Assembly (NCBI GenBank): GCA_018268545.1
Contig: JAFDWI010000320.1
Coordinates: 1-5,709, forward strand
Source of the DNA: Actinomycetota bacterium
Lineage (GTDB): Bacteria > Actinomycetota > Acidimicrobiia > Acidimicrobiales > Iamiaceae
Length of the DNA stretch: 5,709 nt
Direction of reading: 5' to 3'
Shown here one piece after another: positions 5,409-5,709 of the stretch. Both the position numbers and the translations under genes were made by a program. Within the stretch, counting starts at the first letter, position 1. Every line of letters begins with the position of its first letter. The notes under the pieces were generated by a model. It worked only from the letters and a program-made list of their open reading frames with translations, was not told the origin of the DNA and did no database searches.

Positions 5409-5709
5409 GTGCACGCGGTGAACCCGGTCGCGATTCTCGTTGGCGGTGCCGTCGTACTCGCGACCGGACTGTCCGCGGTCCGGACGGTGGTCGTGCCCCG
5501 GGGGGACCAGGCCCTGTTGACGCGCGTTGTCCTCGCGATCGTCCACGGGGTGTTCCGGGCCGTTGCGGGCCTGCGCAGCGATTACACCTATCGCGACCGG
5601 ATCATGGCCCGCTATGCCCCGATCGCGTTGGTCCTCGTTGCCGCCGCATGGGTCGCGGGCGTGCTGGTCGGTGGAACGGTCGTGTTCTGGGGGCTCGGGG
5701 TCGGCTCCT
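5409..5709 (+). CDS. Membrane protein of unassigned family, N-terminal part
   Basis: A frame open to the right edge, 100 codons visible. A first hydrophobic stretch (about residues 5-23, AILVGGAVVLATGLSAV) is followed by an amphipathic, Arg-rich region (25-70) and a second strongly hydrophobic stretch (about 70-98, with WVAGVLVGG and VVFWGLGVG). The pattern suggests an inner-membrane protein with at least two spans in this part. From memory it recalls actinobacterial proteins annotated as potassium-channel-like or uncharacterised, but no selectivity filter or other decisive motif is present here, so no function is given. GTG 5409 is preferred because GAGAAG lies 8 nt upstream; GTG 5418 is an in-frame alternative. 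It is 50 nt after cysM in the same direction and may or may not be in that transcript. Confidence 0.65.
   Translation, partial: MHAVNPVAILVGGAVVLATGLSAVRTVVVPRGDQALLTRVVLAIVHGVFRAVAGLRSDYTYRDRIMARYAPIALVLVAAAWVAGVLVGGTVVFWGLGVGS

Noticed and set aside
5349..5546. 65-residue minus-strand open frame over the cysM end and downstream gap
   Set aside because: The plus strand here carries a GTG start with a ribosome site and a convincing hydrophobic protein pattern. The antisense frame shows neither.

Overview
The window is GC-rich throughout and reads like a high-GC actinobacterium (Actinomycetota). The main support is a Mec/CysM pair closely resembling the mycobacterial cysteine-biosynthesis proteins, a tmRNA with an ...FALAA tag, GTG starts, and gene starts without a Shine-Dalgarno site but with TANNNT boxes just upstream. 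A deep-branching lineage such as Acidimicrobiia is possible, but the sequence alone cannot settle this. Nothing suggests a mobile element, phage, CRISPR array or recent transfer.

Left part (1-3843, all minus strand). Transcription runs from right to left: smpB, an AMP-forming acyl-CoA synthetase/ligase, an MFS transporter of the EntS/MFS_3 type, then ssrA (tmRNA), whose 3' end lies outside the window. smpB and the ligase overlap by ATGA. The ligase and MFS genes are separated by 43 nt containing a perfect 7-bp hairpin. The tmRNA 5' end is only 20 nt past the MFS stop codon. The two partners of trans-translation (SmpB protein and tmRNA) therefore bracket two metabolic/transport genes in the same orientation. 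The tmRNA encodes a readable tag (GTKRSAKGDFALAA, stop TGA) and carries a duplicated hairpin with a compensatory base-pair change.

Right part (3883-5709, plus strand). A 39-bp divergent promoter region separates smpB from a JAMM/MPN+ metallopeptidase with an intact zinc site (Mec-like). It is followed by a CysM-type, O-phosphoserine-preferring cysteine synthase. In mycobacteria the sulfur-carrier gene cysO lies between mec and cysM. Here that space is 54 nt and holds a promoter-like sequence and an inverted repeat instead, so the carrier must be encoded elsewhere or be absent. Downstream begins a membrane protein that runs off the window and whose family I cannot assign.

The coding capacity is well explained by known families. 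The points worth a second look are the smpB-ligase-MFS-ssrA arrangement, the tmRNA repeat and tag, and the Mec-CysM pair without adjacent CysO. I do not see a clearly new system.
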